Made by a program: the position numbers and the translations under genes
Source: Solobacterium sp. UBA1761
GTDB taxonomy: Bacteria > Bacillota_I > Bacilli_A > Erysipelotrichales > Erysipelotrichaceae
Length of the DNA stretch: 37,123 nt
Assembly: GCA_002315565.1 (NCBI GenBank)
Contig: DCHD01000043.1
Location: 1,071-38,193, forward strand
Reading direction: 5' to 3'
Notes under the pieces: model-generated
Told to the model about the DNA's origin: nothing
Database searches by the model: none
Seen by the model: only the letters and a program-made list of their open reading frames with translations
Shown: piece by piece, positions 1 to 8,309 of the stretch
Layout: the number at the start of each line of letters is the position of its first letter
Numbering within the stretch: position 1 is the first letter of the stretch

Positions 1-750
1 CCAGTGACCTGAAGTTTCCCAAAGTTCTCTGTTTAAGAAAATTGGAGTATCGATAGTTGTATATCCGCGTTTAGCATGCAGATCAAGCCAGAAATCTTCA
101 AGTTTTCTTCTTAATTTATAACCGTTTGGCAGCCAGAATGGTAAACCTGGACCGTAGTCAGAAATCATGAAGAGACCTAATTCTTTTCCAAGTTTACGGT
201 GATCTCTTTTCTTGGCTTCTTCCAGCATGTAAAGATGTTCATTGAGTTCTTCTTCAGTTGCAAAACAGATACCATAGATTCTCTGCAGCATCTTGTTGTT
301 GGCATCACCCTTCCAGTAAGCGCCTGATACTTTAAGAAGTTTGAAATTCTTTAAAAGTTTTACAGATTCTACGTGTGGGCCTCTGCATAAATCAGTGAAA
401 TCACCCTGCTCATAACAAGAAATATTAGTACCCTCTTCCATATTGGAAATAAGGTCAATCTTGTATTCGTCACCTTTGAACATTTCAAGAGCTTCTGCTC
501 TGGTGATTTCTTTTCTTACAATTCTTTTGCCGTCTTTGGCAATCTTCTTCATTTCCTTTTCAATTGCAGGAAGATCTTCTTCTTTGATTACTTTATCGCC
601 TAAGTCGATATCGTAATAGAAACCTTCTTGAACTACTGGTCCTACCCAGAATTTTGCATTTGGATAAAGATGTTTTACTGCCTGTGCAAGTAAATGAGCA
701 CATGAGTGATTGAGAACTGAAAGTTCTTCGTTTTCTTTAACGTTAATCAT
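1..750 (-). CDS. thrS: Threonyl-tRNA synthetase, 5' part (cut by window edge)
   Basis: Attaches threonine to tRNA-Thr in the cytoplasm. Only the first 250 codons are inside the window; the reading frame runs off base 1. Seen: the editing-domain HSCAH (HxxxH) motif at residues ~15-19, GFYYDIDLGD, the DLCRGPH segment, GAYWKGD, and the start of the catalytic core (LWETSGHW) at the window edge. The start ATG at 748-750 is fixed by AAGGAG five bases upstream and by the T-box leader directly before it. Odd: the protein begins at the editing domain, about 60 residues shorter at the N terminus than E. coli ThrS, so the N-terminal TGS (N1) domain is absent. The identity is secure; the rest of the gene is outside the window. 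Confidence 0.96.
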   Translation of the reverse strand, partial: MINVKENEELSVLNHSCAHLLAQAVKHLYPNAKFWVGPVVQEGFYYDIDLGDKVIKEEDLPAIEKEMKKIAKDGKRIVRKEITRAEALEMFKGDEYKIDLISNMEEGTNISCYEQGDFTDLCRGPHVESVKLLKNFKLLKVSGAYWKGDANNKMLQRIYGICFATEEELNEHLYMLEEAKKRDHRKLGKELGLFMISDYGPGLPFWLPNGYKLRRKLEDFWLDLHAKRGYTTIDTPIFLNRELWETSGHW

Positions 751-765
751 AATTTCTCCTTAAAA

Positions 766-955
766 AATAAAAAGGTGCTACCAAGGGCGCAATAAGCGCG
801 GTACCACCTTAATTTATAACTTGTCTCTTAACGCGAGTAACGTCCTGTTATTGGCAGGAACTCATAAGTAGTAATCTTACTGCTCGTTTGGCTTTTTCCA
901 CCCTTAAGCCTCTCTTTGAAACGTTTGACAGCAGATCGTGTCTTAATCTTCGTTC
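766..955 (-). promoter_or_regulatory. T-box riboswitch, threonine (thrS leader)
   Basis: On the minus strand the leader contains the T-box core GGTGGTACCGCG (around 795-815), which can pair in an antiterminator, followed by a competing terminator (AAGGTG...CACCTT) and a T-rich run ending just before the thrS ribosome-binding site. Stem I has an AGAGAG bulge and a terminal loop GGGTGG closed by GGCTT/AAGCC. The specifier region carries two adjacent ACT triplets (872-870 and 869-867), both threonine codons. Uncharged tRNA-Thr would stabilise the antiterminator and allow thrS transcription. The family is certain; which ACT is read is uncertain. Confidence 0.93.
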
Positions 956-961
956 TTAAAT

Positions 962-991
962 ATTTTAGATTTCATAATTGATATTTGTCAA
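962..991 (-). promoter_or_regulatory. Promoter of the thrS T-box transcript
   Basis: Consensus -35 TTGACA (986-991) and -10 TAAAAT (962-967) separated by 18 bp on the minus strand. The predicted start is near 955, at the beginning of T-box stem I. It abuts the TGA stop of the upstream membrane-protein gene (992-994). Confidence 0.75.
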
Positions 992-1663
992 TCAGAACGG
1001 CTTCAGTTTCTCAAGAAACTGTCCTGCTTTTGTCTTCATGGTATATTCGAAACGGTTAAAGAGCGTCCTGTCATAGGCGCTTATCAATAGACCGTTGGCA
1101 AAAGATACAATTATTGTACCTATGCCTACGTGTTTTACTTCTTTGAATACGATTAATGAAAGTACAATAGCACTTGCAAGAAAGAAACAGTCAACAAACA
1201 GTTTGACATTACCGTTTTCTTTTTTGAACTTGTATGCCAGATCTCTGACGATGACATCAAACGGCATAAGCGGCATTGAGGTATACATATATGCTCCGCA
1301 TGCAAACGCTACAAGAATTATCGCAATTATATAGAATATTATTCTGCCGCTTAGATTTAATACGGTGTTTCTTAGAAAAATAAGACAGATATCAAGTGCC
1401 GCATCATATAGAAAAGCTGCAATAAAAGACATCAGATAATATGTAGTGAATTTCTTAAGAATGAACATCAGAATAAAAAGTACAATAATCTGAACAATAA
1501 AGTTCATCATGCCGGGAGTAAGTGAAGTAAAGATTTCATTAAGCACAAGAGGAAAAGCACCCATAGGGGTGTTTCCAAATGCGGCTTTTATCATCATTGC
1601 ACCTGACAGGCCATCAGCAAATGTAGCAATCAGATACAGTGCTTCCTTAGAAATCTTCTTCAT
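992..1663 (-). CDS. YczE/YyaS/YitT-like integral membrane protein
   Basis: Putative inner-membrane protein of 223 residues with about five hydrophobic segments (roughly residues 10-30, 50-70, 75-98, 105-128, 155-195) and a basic C-terminal tail. The pattern (GLSGAMMIKAAFGNTPMGAFPLVL near the N terminus, MPLMPFDVIVRDLA in the middle) resembles the YczE/YyaS/YitT group of predicted transporters or regulators, whose function is not established. The start lies three bases after the stop of the alpha/beta hydrolase gene, so it is probably the last gene of the valS transcript. No substrate can be inferred. Family assignment is moderate. Confidence 0.7.
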   Translation of the reverse strand: MKKISKEALYLIATFADGLSGAMMIKAAFGNTPMGAFPLVLNEIFTSLTPGMMNFIVQIIVLFILMFILKKFTTYYLMSFIAAFLYDAALDICLIFLRNTVLNLSGRIIFYIIAIILVAFACGAYMYTSMPLMPFDVIVRDLAYKFKKENGNVKLFVDCFFLASAIVLSLIVFKEVKHVGIGTIIVSFANGLLISAYDRTLFNRFEYTMKTKAGQFLEKLKPF

Positions 1664-1666
1664 ATT

Positions 1667-2587
1667 TTAAATAGAATCTTTAATGAATCTGTCGATATTC
1701 AGATAGTAATTCTTGGCGAATCTGCACTGTGCATGATCTGCGCCTTCAACAGGATAGTACTTCTTTTTACCTGCAGTTGAATTATAAAGACGTTTCATGC
1801 ATTCAAAATCTACCATACTGTCTTTTGTACCGTGAATAAACATAATTGGTACAGTATTCTCTTTAAGTGCTTCTTTACAGTCAAGATCTTTCATGGATAT
1901 ATTCAGTCTGGCTTTTAAGAACAGCTCAAATGTTGCAAAGAGCGGTTGGAATGACATTCCTTTTAATTCGATCTGGTATTTTGCCATATCTTTGAAAGAT
2001 GAGAATGCACAGTCGCTTACAGCATGTTTGACGTTATAAGGCAGTTTTGTGCCCAATGCAAGACATATTGATGCTGCACCCATCGATACACCATAAAGCG
2101 TAATATTGCATTCAGGACGAAGTTCTGCCAGCTTATTTATCCAGGCAATCAGATCAAGAGATTCATATTTGCCCATAGTATTGTACTGACCTTCAGATTC
2201 ACCGCATGCACGGTGGTCAAACGCCAGGATATTGTATCCCAACTTATCAAAATTCATGAATGCATTCAGTCCAAACATAAGTCCGGCATTGTTGCCGTGA
2301 GAATAGATAATGTAGTTATCAGTAGTGTTGTTTTCAATAAGAACACCATGAAGTTTCAGTCCGTCATATGACCTTAGATCTAACCAGGTTTTTCTTGCTT
2401 CTTTAAACCATTTCTCTTCAACAGGTCTATTTACTTCAACAAATTCTCTTATCTTCTCATCCTCAAGAAAAGCGTTTCTATCGAGAGGATTTCTCTTGAA
2501 GTATTTTCTGAATACATTTTCAAGAACTGCAGTATATCCTGCAGCAACAGATAATCCCAGAAGTGTGTTTCTTACTTCTTTTTTCAT
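1667..2587 (-). CDS. Alpha/beta hydrolase with N-terminal membrane anchor
   Basis: Predicted serine hydrolase of 306 residues, like B. subtilis YqkD. Seen: a short hydrophobic N-terminal segment (residues ~9-25) that may anchor it to the membrane; HGNNAG oxyanion-type motif; FDHRACGES; the nucleophile elbow GVSMGA with the catalytic Ser at ~168; Asp in HGTKDSMV; His in GADHAQ near residue 286. This is a complete Ser-Asp-His triad. The ATG overlaps the valS stop codon as TAATG, implying translational coupling to valS. The natural substrate (ester or peptide) is unknown. A coupled hydrolase behind valS has no obvious link to tRNA charging, so the association may be only transcriptional. Confidence 0.85.
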   Translation of the reverse strand: MKKEVRNTLLGLSVAAGYTAVLENVFRKYFKRNPLDRNAFLEDEKIREFVEVNRPVEEKWFKEARKTWLDLRSYDGLKLHGVLIENNTTDNYIIYSHGNNAGLMFGLNAFMNFDKLGYNILAFDHRACGESEGQYNTMGKYESLDLIAWINKLAELRPECNITLYGVSMGAASICLALGTKLPYNVKHAVSDCAFSSFKDMAKYQIELKGMSFQPLFATFELFLKARLNISMKDLDCKEALKENTVPIMFIHGTKDSMVDFECMKRLYNSTAGKKKYYPVEGADHAQCRFAKNYYLNIDRFIKDSI

Positions 2588-5166
2588 TACTTGCTTAATT
2601 CTTCCTTCTTGATTTTTAATGCTTCATAAGAATCCTGATATTTCTTCAGTTTAGCTTTTTCTTCGTTGATCTTAGCTTCAGGAGCCTTGGCAACAAATCC
2701 AGGATTTGACAGCATTCTGTTTCCTCTTTCGATTTCGCCTTCAAGTCTTCTGATTTCTTCATCGATCTTCTTAAGTTCAGCTTCCTTATCTACAACTTCA
2801 TTAAGTCTGAAGATAAGTTTGCCGTTGGTGATTGGTCTGATTAAAGTTTCATCGTTTATTTCGTCAACGATAACAAGCTTAGTCATCTTATAAAGAATAG
2901 CCTTGAGTTCATCATTGAAGTCATATCCTTCAATCTGAACGTTGAGTTCTTTTGAAGGCTTGATGTTGTTGATGGTCTTGAGTTCCCTTGTCTCTTTGAT
3001 TACTTCAAGAAGAATCTCAATTTCGTTTGCTTTAGCTTCATCAGCATTCATGATTTCAGGCCAATTTTCAGTACAGATAGTAGCCTCTTTGCCATGGATT
3101 TCCTGATAGATTTCTTCTGTTACAAACGGAATGAACGGATGTAACAGTTTAAGTATAGCTTCAAGAACATAAATAAGCGTATTAAGTGCTTCATGTTTAA
3201 CGTTGATATCTTCTGACATCAGTAATGGTTTAGTGAATTCAATGTATGAAGAACAGAAATCATTCCATACAAAGTCTTCAATTTCATTACCGGCAATAGC
3301 CAGTTCATACTTGTCAAGGTTCTTTGTTACCTGAGTTATTGTCTTATTGAGTTTTGTAATGATCCAATGATCTATTTCAGACTTGATTTCTGGTTTTTTA
3401 TAAGAATAAGTTTCATCAATGTTCATCAGAACATATCTTGATGCATTCCAGAGTTTATTGATGAAGTTCCAGCCTGCTTCCATCTTTTCGGTTGAGAAGT
3501 TCATATCTAAACCCGGAGTAGAGTTTGTTGAAAGGAACAGTCTCATTGAATCGCAACCGTATTTGTCAATCAGATCGATTGGGTCGATACCATTGCCCAG
3601 TGATTTTGACATCTTTCTGCCCTTTTCATCTCTGATAAGACCATGAATCAGACAGTCTTTAAATGGAACGTTATTGCAGAAATGTCTTGCTGAGAAAGCC
3701 ATACGTGCAACCCAGAAGAAGATGATATCATAACCTGTTACCATGCAGCTTGTTGGGAAATAACGCTTCATATCTTCAGTATTATCTGGCCAGCCAAGTG
3801 TAGAGAATGGCCAAAGAGCACTTGAGAACCATGTATCAAGTACATCTTCATCCTGAACCCAGTTTTCTGGATCTTTAGGATCTTCCATCTCACACCAGAT
3901 TTCACCTGTTTCTTTGTGGTACCATACTGGAATTCTGTGTCCCCACCATAGCTGTCTTGAAATACACCAGTCTTCAATATCTTCTAGCCATCCGGTAAAG
4001 GTCTTTTCAAAACGTTTAGGATAGAAATTAATCTTTGTTTCTTCTTTTTCCTGGTTGTCCAGCACTTCTTTTGCCAGAGGTTTCATCTTTACAAACCACT
4101 GTTTAGAAAGATATGGTTCAACCATTACACCAGTTCTTTCAGAATGGCCAACAGCATGCGTAATCTTTTCAGCTTTAACAAAGTTGCCTTCTGATTTGAT
4201 CTTTTCAATAGTCTTTTCACGGCAGTCATATCTGTCCAGACCTTTGAATTCACCAGCAAGTTCATTCATTGTGCCGTCTTCATTCATACAGATAGGCATT
4301 TCAAGATGATGTCTTAAAGCAATCTGATAATCGTTAGGGTCATGTGCAGGAGTACACTTCATGATACCTGTACCGAAACCGATCTCGATATATTCATCAC
4401 CAATGATTGGAAGAATATCTCCATTGGCTGGGTTGATGCATTTTTTGCCAATCAGATAGTTAGTCTTTTCATCTTTAGGATTTACAACAATACAAACATC
4501 ACCATACATTGTTTCAGGTCTTGTAGTAGCAACAGTAAATGTTTCATCAGAGTCAACAAGATGATACTGGAAATAGTACATCAGACCTTCAACATCTTTA
4601 TGGATAACTTCGATATTACTTAAAGCAGTCTTTGCAGCAGGATCCCAGTTGATTACTCGCTGTCCCTGATAGATAAGACCTTCTTTGTAGTATCTTACGA
4701 ATACTTCTCTTACAGCTCTTGAAAGTCCTTCATCAAGTGTGAATCTTTCTTTTCTGTAGTCAACAGAAATACCCAGTTTTGCCCACTGGTTTCTGATGAA
4801 GTCAGAATATTCCTTTTTCCAGTCCCATGCTCTTTCAAGGAATTTTTCTCTACCCAGATCATAACGTGAAATACCTTCTTTTTTAAGTCTTTCATCTACT
4901 TTTGCCTGAGTGGCAATACCTGCATGGTCCATACCTGGAACCCACAGTACATCGTAGCCCTTTAATCGGTTATATCTTGCAAGAAGGTCCTGAATAGTAT
5001 TATCCATTGCGTGACCTAAATGCAGTTTACCTGTTACGTTTGGTGGAGGAATAACGATACAGTATGGTTTCTTTGACATGTCACCACACTCAAAGTATCC
5101 TTTTTCAATCCACTTTGAATACTTTCCTTCTTCTACCTGTTTGGCATCATACTTGCTTTCTAACAT
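2587..5166 (-). CDS. valS: Valyl-tRNA synthetase
   Basis: Class I synthetase that charges tRNA-Val and hydrolyses misactivated threonine. It is 859 residues, close to full bacterial length. Seen in order: PPPNVTGKLHLGH (HIGH motif at residues 49-52); the CP1 editing domain with TTRPETMYGD; WCISRQLWWGHRIPVW; WFSSALWPFSTLGWP; the KMSKS loop near residue 517; an anticodon-binding helical domain; and a C-terminal coiled-coil arm rich in Glu/Lys (residues ~790-855). The start is set by AAGGAG directly after the T-box terminator run. Its stop overlaps the hydrolase start (TAATG). Expression is expected to respond to valine-tRNA charging through the upstream T-box. Confidence 0.98.
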   Translation of the reverse strand: MLESKYDAKQVEEGKYSKWIEKGYFECGDMSKKPYCIVIPPPNVTGKLHLGHAMDNTIQDLLARYNRLKGYDVLWVPGMDHAGIATQAKVDERLKKEGISRYDLGREKFLERAWDWKKEYSDFIRNQWAKLGISVDYRKERFTLDEGLSRAVREVFVRYYKEGLIYQGQRVINWDPAAKTALSNIEVIHKDVEGLMYYFQYHLVDSDETFTVATTRPETMYGDVCIVVNPKDEKTNYLIGKKCINPANGDILPIIGDEYIEIGFGTGIMKCTPAHDPNDYQIALRHHLEMPICMNEDGTMNELAGEFKGLDRYDCREKTIEKIKSEGNFVKAEKITHAVGHSERTGVMVEPYLSKQWFVKMKPLAKEVLDNQEKEETKINFYPKRFEKTFTGWLEDIEDWCISRQLWWGHRIPVWYHKETGEIWCEMEDPKDPENWVQDEDVLDTWFSSALWPFSTLGWPDNTEDMKRYFPTSCMVTGYDIIFFWVARMAFSARHFCNNVPFKDCLIHGLIRDEKGRKMSKSLGNGIDPIDLIDKYGCDSMRLFLSTNSTPGLDMNFSTEKMEAGWNFINKLWNASRYVLMNIDETYSYKKPEIKSEIDHWIITKLNKTITQVTKNLDKYELAIAGNEIEDFVWNDFCSSYIEFTKPLLMSEDINVKHEALNTLIYVLEAILKLLHPFIPFVTEEIYQEIHGKEATICTENWPEIMNADEAKANEIEILLEVIKETRELKTINNIKPSKELNVQIEGYDFNDELKAILYKMTKLVIVDEINDETLIRPITNGKLIFRLNEVVDKEAELKKIDEEIRRLEGEIERGNRMLSNPGFVAKAPEAKINEEKAKLKKYQDSYEALKIKKEELSK

Positions 5167-5177
5167 AAGTTTTCTCC

Positions 5178-5383
5178 TTAAAAAATAAAAAGGCAGTACT
5201 AAGGGCGCAATTATTGCGCGGTACCACCTTAACTTGTAACTTGACTCTTAACGCGAGTATACGTGACATCCTATTAACTTAGACATCATGCTCATAGACT
5301 ACTTTTCATCATACGCCTGTGTTCTTTCCATCAATCAGAACATTTCTACATTTCAGATATGATTACTTCCTTCTAATCACTGC
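5178..5383 (-). promoter_or_regulatory. T-box riboswitch, valine (valS leader)
   Basis: The minus strand carries GGTGGTACCGCG (~5210-5229) inside an antiterminator/terminator region ending in a T-rich run before the valS start. Stem I shows an AGTA element, a TATGAT/ATCATA helix and a terminal loop closed by GTTCT/AGAAC. The specifier region reads GTA then GTC (5302-5300 and 5299-5297), both valine codons. The layout matches the thrS leader, including the TATGAG that follows the two candidate triplets. Confidence 0.93.
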
Positions 5384-5389
5384 ACATTT

Positions 5390-5419
5390 ATAATAGCATC
5401 TACACGAGATATTCTTCAA
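5390..5419 (-). promoter_or_regulatory. Promoter of the valS T-box transcript
   Basis: TTGAAG (5414-5419) and TATTAT (5390-5395) with an 18 bp spacer on the minus strand. The -35 lies inside the 3' end of engB, so the valS unit begins immediately behind engB with no separate terminator visible between them. Confidence 0.5.
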
Positions 5420-5963
5420 TTCTTTCAGATAATAAATCAATGTTTTTACGCTTTATACAGCTGATTGGAACAAGTTCTGTTTCATCAACCTCTAATTCGG
5501 CCATTATCTTGCGTTTCTGATTGAATAACTCATTATTCGATAATTTATCTGTCTTGTTTAAAACAATCAGATACGGGATATTTAACTGCTTCAGATAATC
5601 GATCATATCGTGATCATCTTCGTTAGGAATTCTGCGGCAATCCAGAATTACAACACATAACCTGAGACAGTCTCTTTTGGTGAAATAGGATTCCATCATT
5701 CTGCCGAATTCTACAAGCTCTGAATCACTTCTTTTTGCATAGCCGTATCCTGGAACATCACAGATTGTATAGTCATCAGATACACTGAAAAAATTGATCA
5801 GTTTTGTTTTACCCGGAGTCTTGCCGACATAAGCCATACCTTTTTTGTAAAGAGTATTGATAAGTGAAGATTTACCGACATTACTTTTCCCTACAAAAAC
5901 AATCTCTTTTTCAGATGGTGGAAATTCAGAGGCTTTAGTGGCGCTTGTTATAAAGCCTGTCAT
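5400..5963 (-). CDS. engB: Ribosome biogenesis GTPase EngB/YsxC
   Basis: GTPase needed for assembly of the 50S ribosomal subunit in Firmicutes. It is 187 residues, normal for the family. Seen: G1 FVGKSNVGKSSLIN (~24-37), the switch I threonine in GKTPGKTKLINFF, G3 DVPGYGYAKRS, G4 LNKTDKL, and G5-like PISCIKRKNI. The ATG overlaps the lon stop as TAATG, so translation is probably coupled. lon followed by engB is also the order in B. subtilis (lonA-ysxC), which supports the call. The stop TAG is at 5400-5402, and the promoter of the valS T-box overlaps this end. Confidence 0.97.
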   Translation of the reverse strand: MTGFITSATKASEFPPSEKEIVFVGKSNVGKSSLINTLYKKGMAYVGKTPGKTKLINFFSVSDDYTICDVPGYGYAKRSDSELVEFGRMMESYFTKRDCLRLCVVILDCRRIPNEDDHDMIDYLKQLNIPYLIVLNKTDKLSNNELFNQKRKIMAELEVDETELVPISCIKRKNIDLLSERIEEYLV

Positions 5964-8269
5964 TATAATAGAGCCTCTTTCAGAACATCATCTACTTTTT
6001 CGCAAGGAATGAATGTGATATTTTCTTTAACAACATCGGCAATATCGTCCATATCTTTAAGATTTGACTTAGGAATACAGATTTTCTTTATACCGCTTCT
6101 GTGGGCAGCAAGTGATTTTTCTCTTAAGCCACCGATTGGAAGAACATTGCCTCTTAATGTAACCTCGCCAGTCATAGCCAGATTGTGATCTACTTTTCTG
6201 CCAGTTAAAGCACTGATAAGTGCAGTAGTAATAGTAACACCGGCACTAGGACCATCTTTTGGTACTGCACCTTCAGGACAGTGAATATGAATATCATTGT
6301 TTCTGAAGATTTCAGAATCTATATGATACTTTGAAGCGTTTGCCTTGATGTAGTCAAGGGCAATCTTACATGATTCGCTCATTACTTCACCAAGCTGACC
6401 GGTGATGTTAAGTTTTCCATCACCTTTAAAGTAATTTACTTCTACAGGAAGCACATCGCCACCAAACTGCGTATATGCAAGACCTGTAACTACACCTACT
6501 TCATCTTTCTTGTCTTTATTGCCATAGTCAAAGACTTCATGACCAAGCCATTCATTGACAAGCGCCTTAGTGATATTTACTGAACGTTTGTTCTCTTTAA
6601 GAATTGCCAGTACAGATTTACGTGCTAAAGACGCAATAACTCTTTCAAGCTGTCTGACACCGGCTTCTCTTGTATAGTGTCTGATAAGATAAAGAATCAT
6701 ATCTTCTGACAGTTTCATCTGACTTGGTTTTAAACCGTTGATTTCATACTGCTTTTTCATCAGATGATTCTTTGCGATATTGACCTTTTCAAGTTCTGTA
6801 TATGAAGAAATTTCAATGATTTCAAGTCTGTCTTTTAAGGCAGCAGGAATATTCTCTTCATAGTTTGCTGTTGCGATAAACAGTACATCAGAAATATCAT
6901 AAGGTTCTTCAAGATAATGGTCAGAGAACTGATTGTTCTGTTCTGGGTCCAGTACTTCAAGCATTGCACTTGATGGATCTCCTTTATAATCGCTTGACAT
7001 CTTGTCGATTTCATCAAGAAGGAATACTGGATTTGTTGAACCGGCTTTCTTCATACCCTGAATGATTCTTCCAGGCATAGAACCAAGATAGGTTCTTCTG
7101 TGACCTCTTATTTCAGCTTCATCTTTTACACCGCCCAAAGAACATTTGACAAACTTTCTGTCCAAAGCTCTTGCGACTGATTTAGCCAAAGATGTTTTAC
7201 CTACTCCTGGAGGACCTACAAGACAGATAATCGGTGATTTTAACGAATTTGTCATCTGTTTTACAGCCAGATATTCAAGAATTCTTTCTTTTGGTTTCTT
7301 TAAGCCGTAATGGTCTTCTTCAAGAATTTCATTTGCTTTATTCAGGTCAGGATTATCTTCGGTTTTCTGGTACCAAGGTATATTGAGTAACCACTCAAGA
7401 TAACTTCTGATCACACCTGCTTCACCAGTATTGTTTGGAACCATCTCATAGTGCTTGAACTCTTCTTTAGCTTTGGCTTTGACGTTTTCAGGGAAAGGTT
7501 CTTTTTCCACTCTTTCCTGAAGATCTTCAATGCCTGTTGAGAATCCATCACCTTCATCAAGTTCATTCTTGATGGCTTTGAGTTTTTCTCTCAGATAGAA
7601 ATCTTTCTGTGTTTCTTCAAGAGACTCTTTTACTTTTTCGTTGATTTCTTTTTCTACAAGTTCCATCTGCTTTTCTTTGTAGATGTTCTTGATCATCATC
7701 TGGATACGTTTTTCTACATCCAGTTCTTCAAGATATTCCTGTTTATCAAGATAACTTATAAGACAGATCTGAGCATAGGTATCCACAACAGCAACAGCCA
7801 TTTCACCAGAATACTTTGAAATCTGATTGGTTACAAAACCAGGTCTGTTTGTTCTTGCAGCAAACACATTGAACTCATTAACAGCCTTTTTGCACAGTAC
7901 TTCAAGTTCAATACTGTCAGTAAACTGGTCATTAAGTTCTTCTACATCGACATAATTGATACCATCAACAAAATAGTGCTTAACAATATTACATCTCTTA
8001 ATACCTACAAAAGTGACCTTCAAATGGTCATCTCTGACTCTTGATGACTTGATTCTTACAATGGTGCCAACATCAAACACATCATCTGGTCCTGGAGTAT
8101 CACAGTTCATATCGCGCTGTGAAACTAGTACCAGATTGATATTTGAAGTAAGTGCATGATTTACAGAGTTTACACTTGCTTTTCTTCCGACTTCAATAAT
8201 CAGCTCCTGCATCGGAAAAATAACAGCACCACGTGTACATATTAGAGGATAGGAATAAATACTTGACAT
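5963..8269 (-). CDS. lon: ATP-dependent protease Lon (LonA type)
   Basis: Cytoplasmic AAA+ serine protease that degrades misfolded and regulatory proteins. It is 768 residues, close to B. subtilis LonA. Seen: an N-terminal LON substrate domain (~1-200), coiled coil (~195-245), Walker A GPPGVGKTS, Walker B VFLLDEIDKM, sensor region IATANYEENIP, and a C-terminal protease domain with catalytic Ser675 (KDGPSAG) and Lys718 (GGLREK). The 43-residue spacing of the dyad equals that of E. coli Lon. AAGGAGG lies four bases before the ATG. The gene sits 38 bp behind tig, straight after a terminator; clpX and lonB, which separate tig from lonA in B. subtilis, are not present here. Confidence 0.98.
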   Translation of the reverse strand: MSSIYSYPLICTRGAVIFPMQELIIEVGRKASVNSVNHALTSNINLVLVSQRDMNCDTPGPDDVFDVGTIVRIKSSRVRDDHLKVTFVGIKRCNIVKHYFVDGINYVDVEELNDQFTDSIELEVLCKKAVNEFNVFAARTNRPGFVTNQISKYSGEMAVAVVDTYAQICLISYLDKQEYLEELDVEKRIQMMIKNIYKEKQMELVEKEINEKVKESLEETQKDFYLREKLKAIKNELDEGDGFSTGIEDLQERVEKEPFPENVKAKAKEEFKHYEMVPNNTGEAGVIRSYLEWLLNIPWYQKTEDNPDLNKANEILEEDHYGLKKPKERILEYLAVKQMTNSLKSPIICLVGPPGVGKTSLAKSVARALDRKFVKCSLGGVKDEAEIRGHRRTYLGSMPGRIIQGMKKAGSTNPVFLLDEIDKMSSDYKGDPSSAMLEVLDPEQNNQFSDHYLEEPYDISDVLFIATANYEENIPAALKDRLEIIEISSYTELEKVNIAKNHLMKKQYEINGLKPSQMKLSEDMILYLIRHYTREAGVRQLERVIASLARKSVLAILKENKRSVNITKALVNEWLGHEVFDYGNKDKKDEVGVVTGLAYTQFGGDVLPVEVNYFKGDGKLNITGQLGEVMSESCKIALDYIKANASKYHIDSEIFRNNDIHIHCPEGAVPKDGPSAGVTITTALISALTGRKVDHNLAMTGEVTLRGNVLPIGGLREKSLAAHRSGIKKICIPKSNLKDMDDIADVVKENITFIPCEKVDDVLKEALL

Positions 8270-8284
8270 ATAACCTCCTTTTTT

Positions 8285-8309
8285 AAAAAAGACGCATTGC
8301 TAGCGTCTT
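8285..8309 (-). terminator. Intrinsic terminator after tig
   Basis: Minus-strand stem AAGACGC/GCGTCTT (8303-8309 with 8289-8295) with a 7-base loop, followed by a run of six T (8285-8290, partly paired). The first bases of the stem are part of the tig stop codon, and the lon ribosome-binding site follows within five bases of the T run. Confidence 0.8.

Noticed and set aside
2666..4623. Plus-strand open frames within valS
   Set aside because: Shadow frames opposite a strongly conserved gene, without ribosome-binding sites or recognisable domains; similar ones opposite lon, tig, parC, parE, pheT and rplA were dropped for the same reason.
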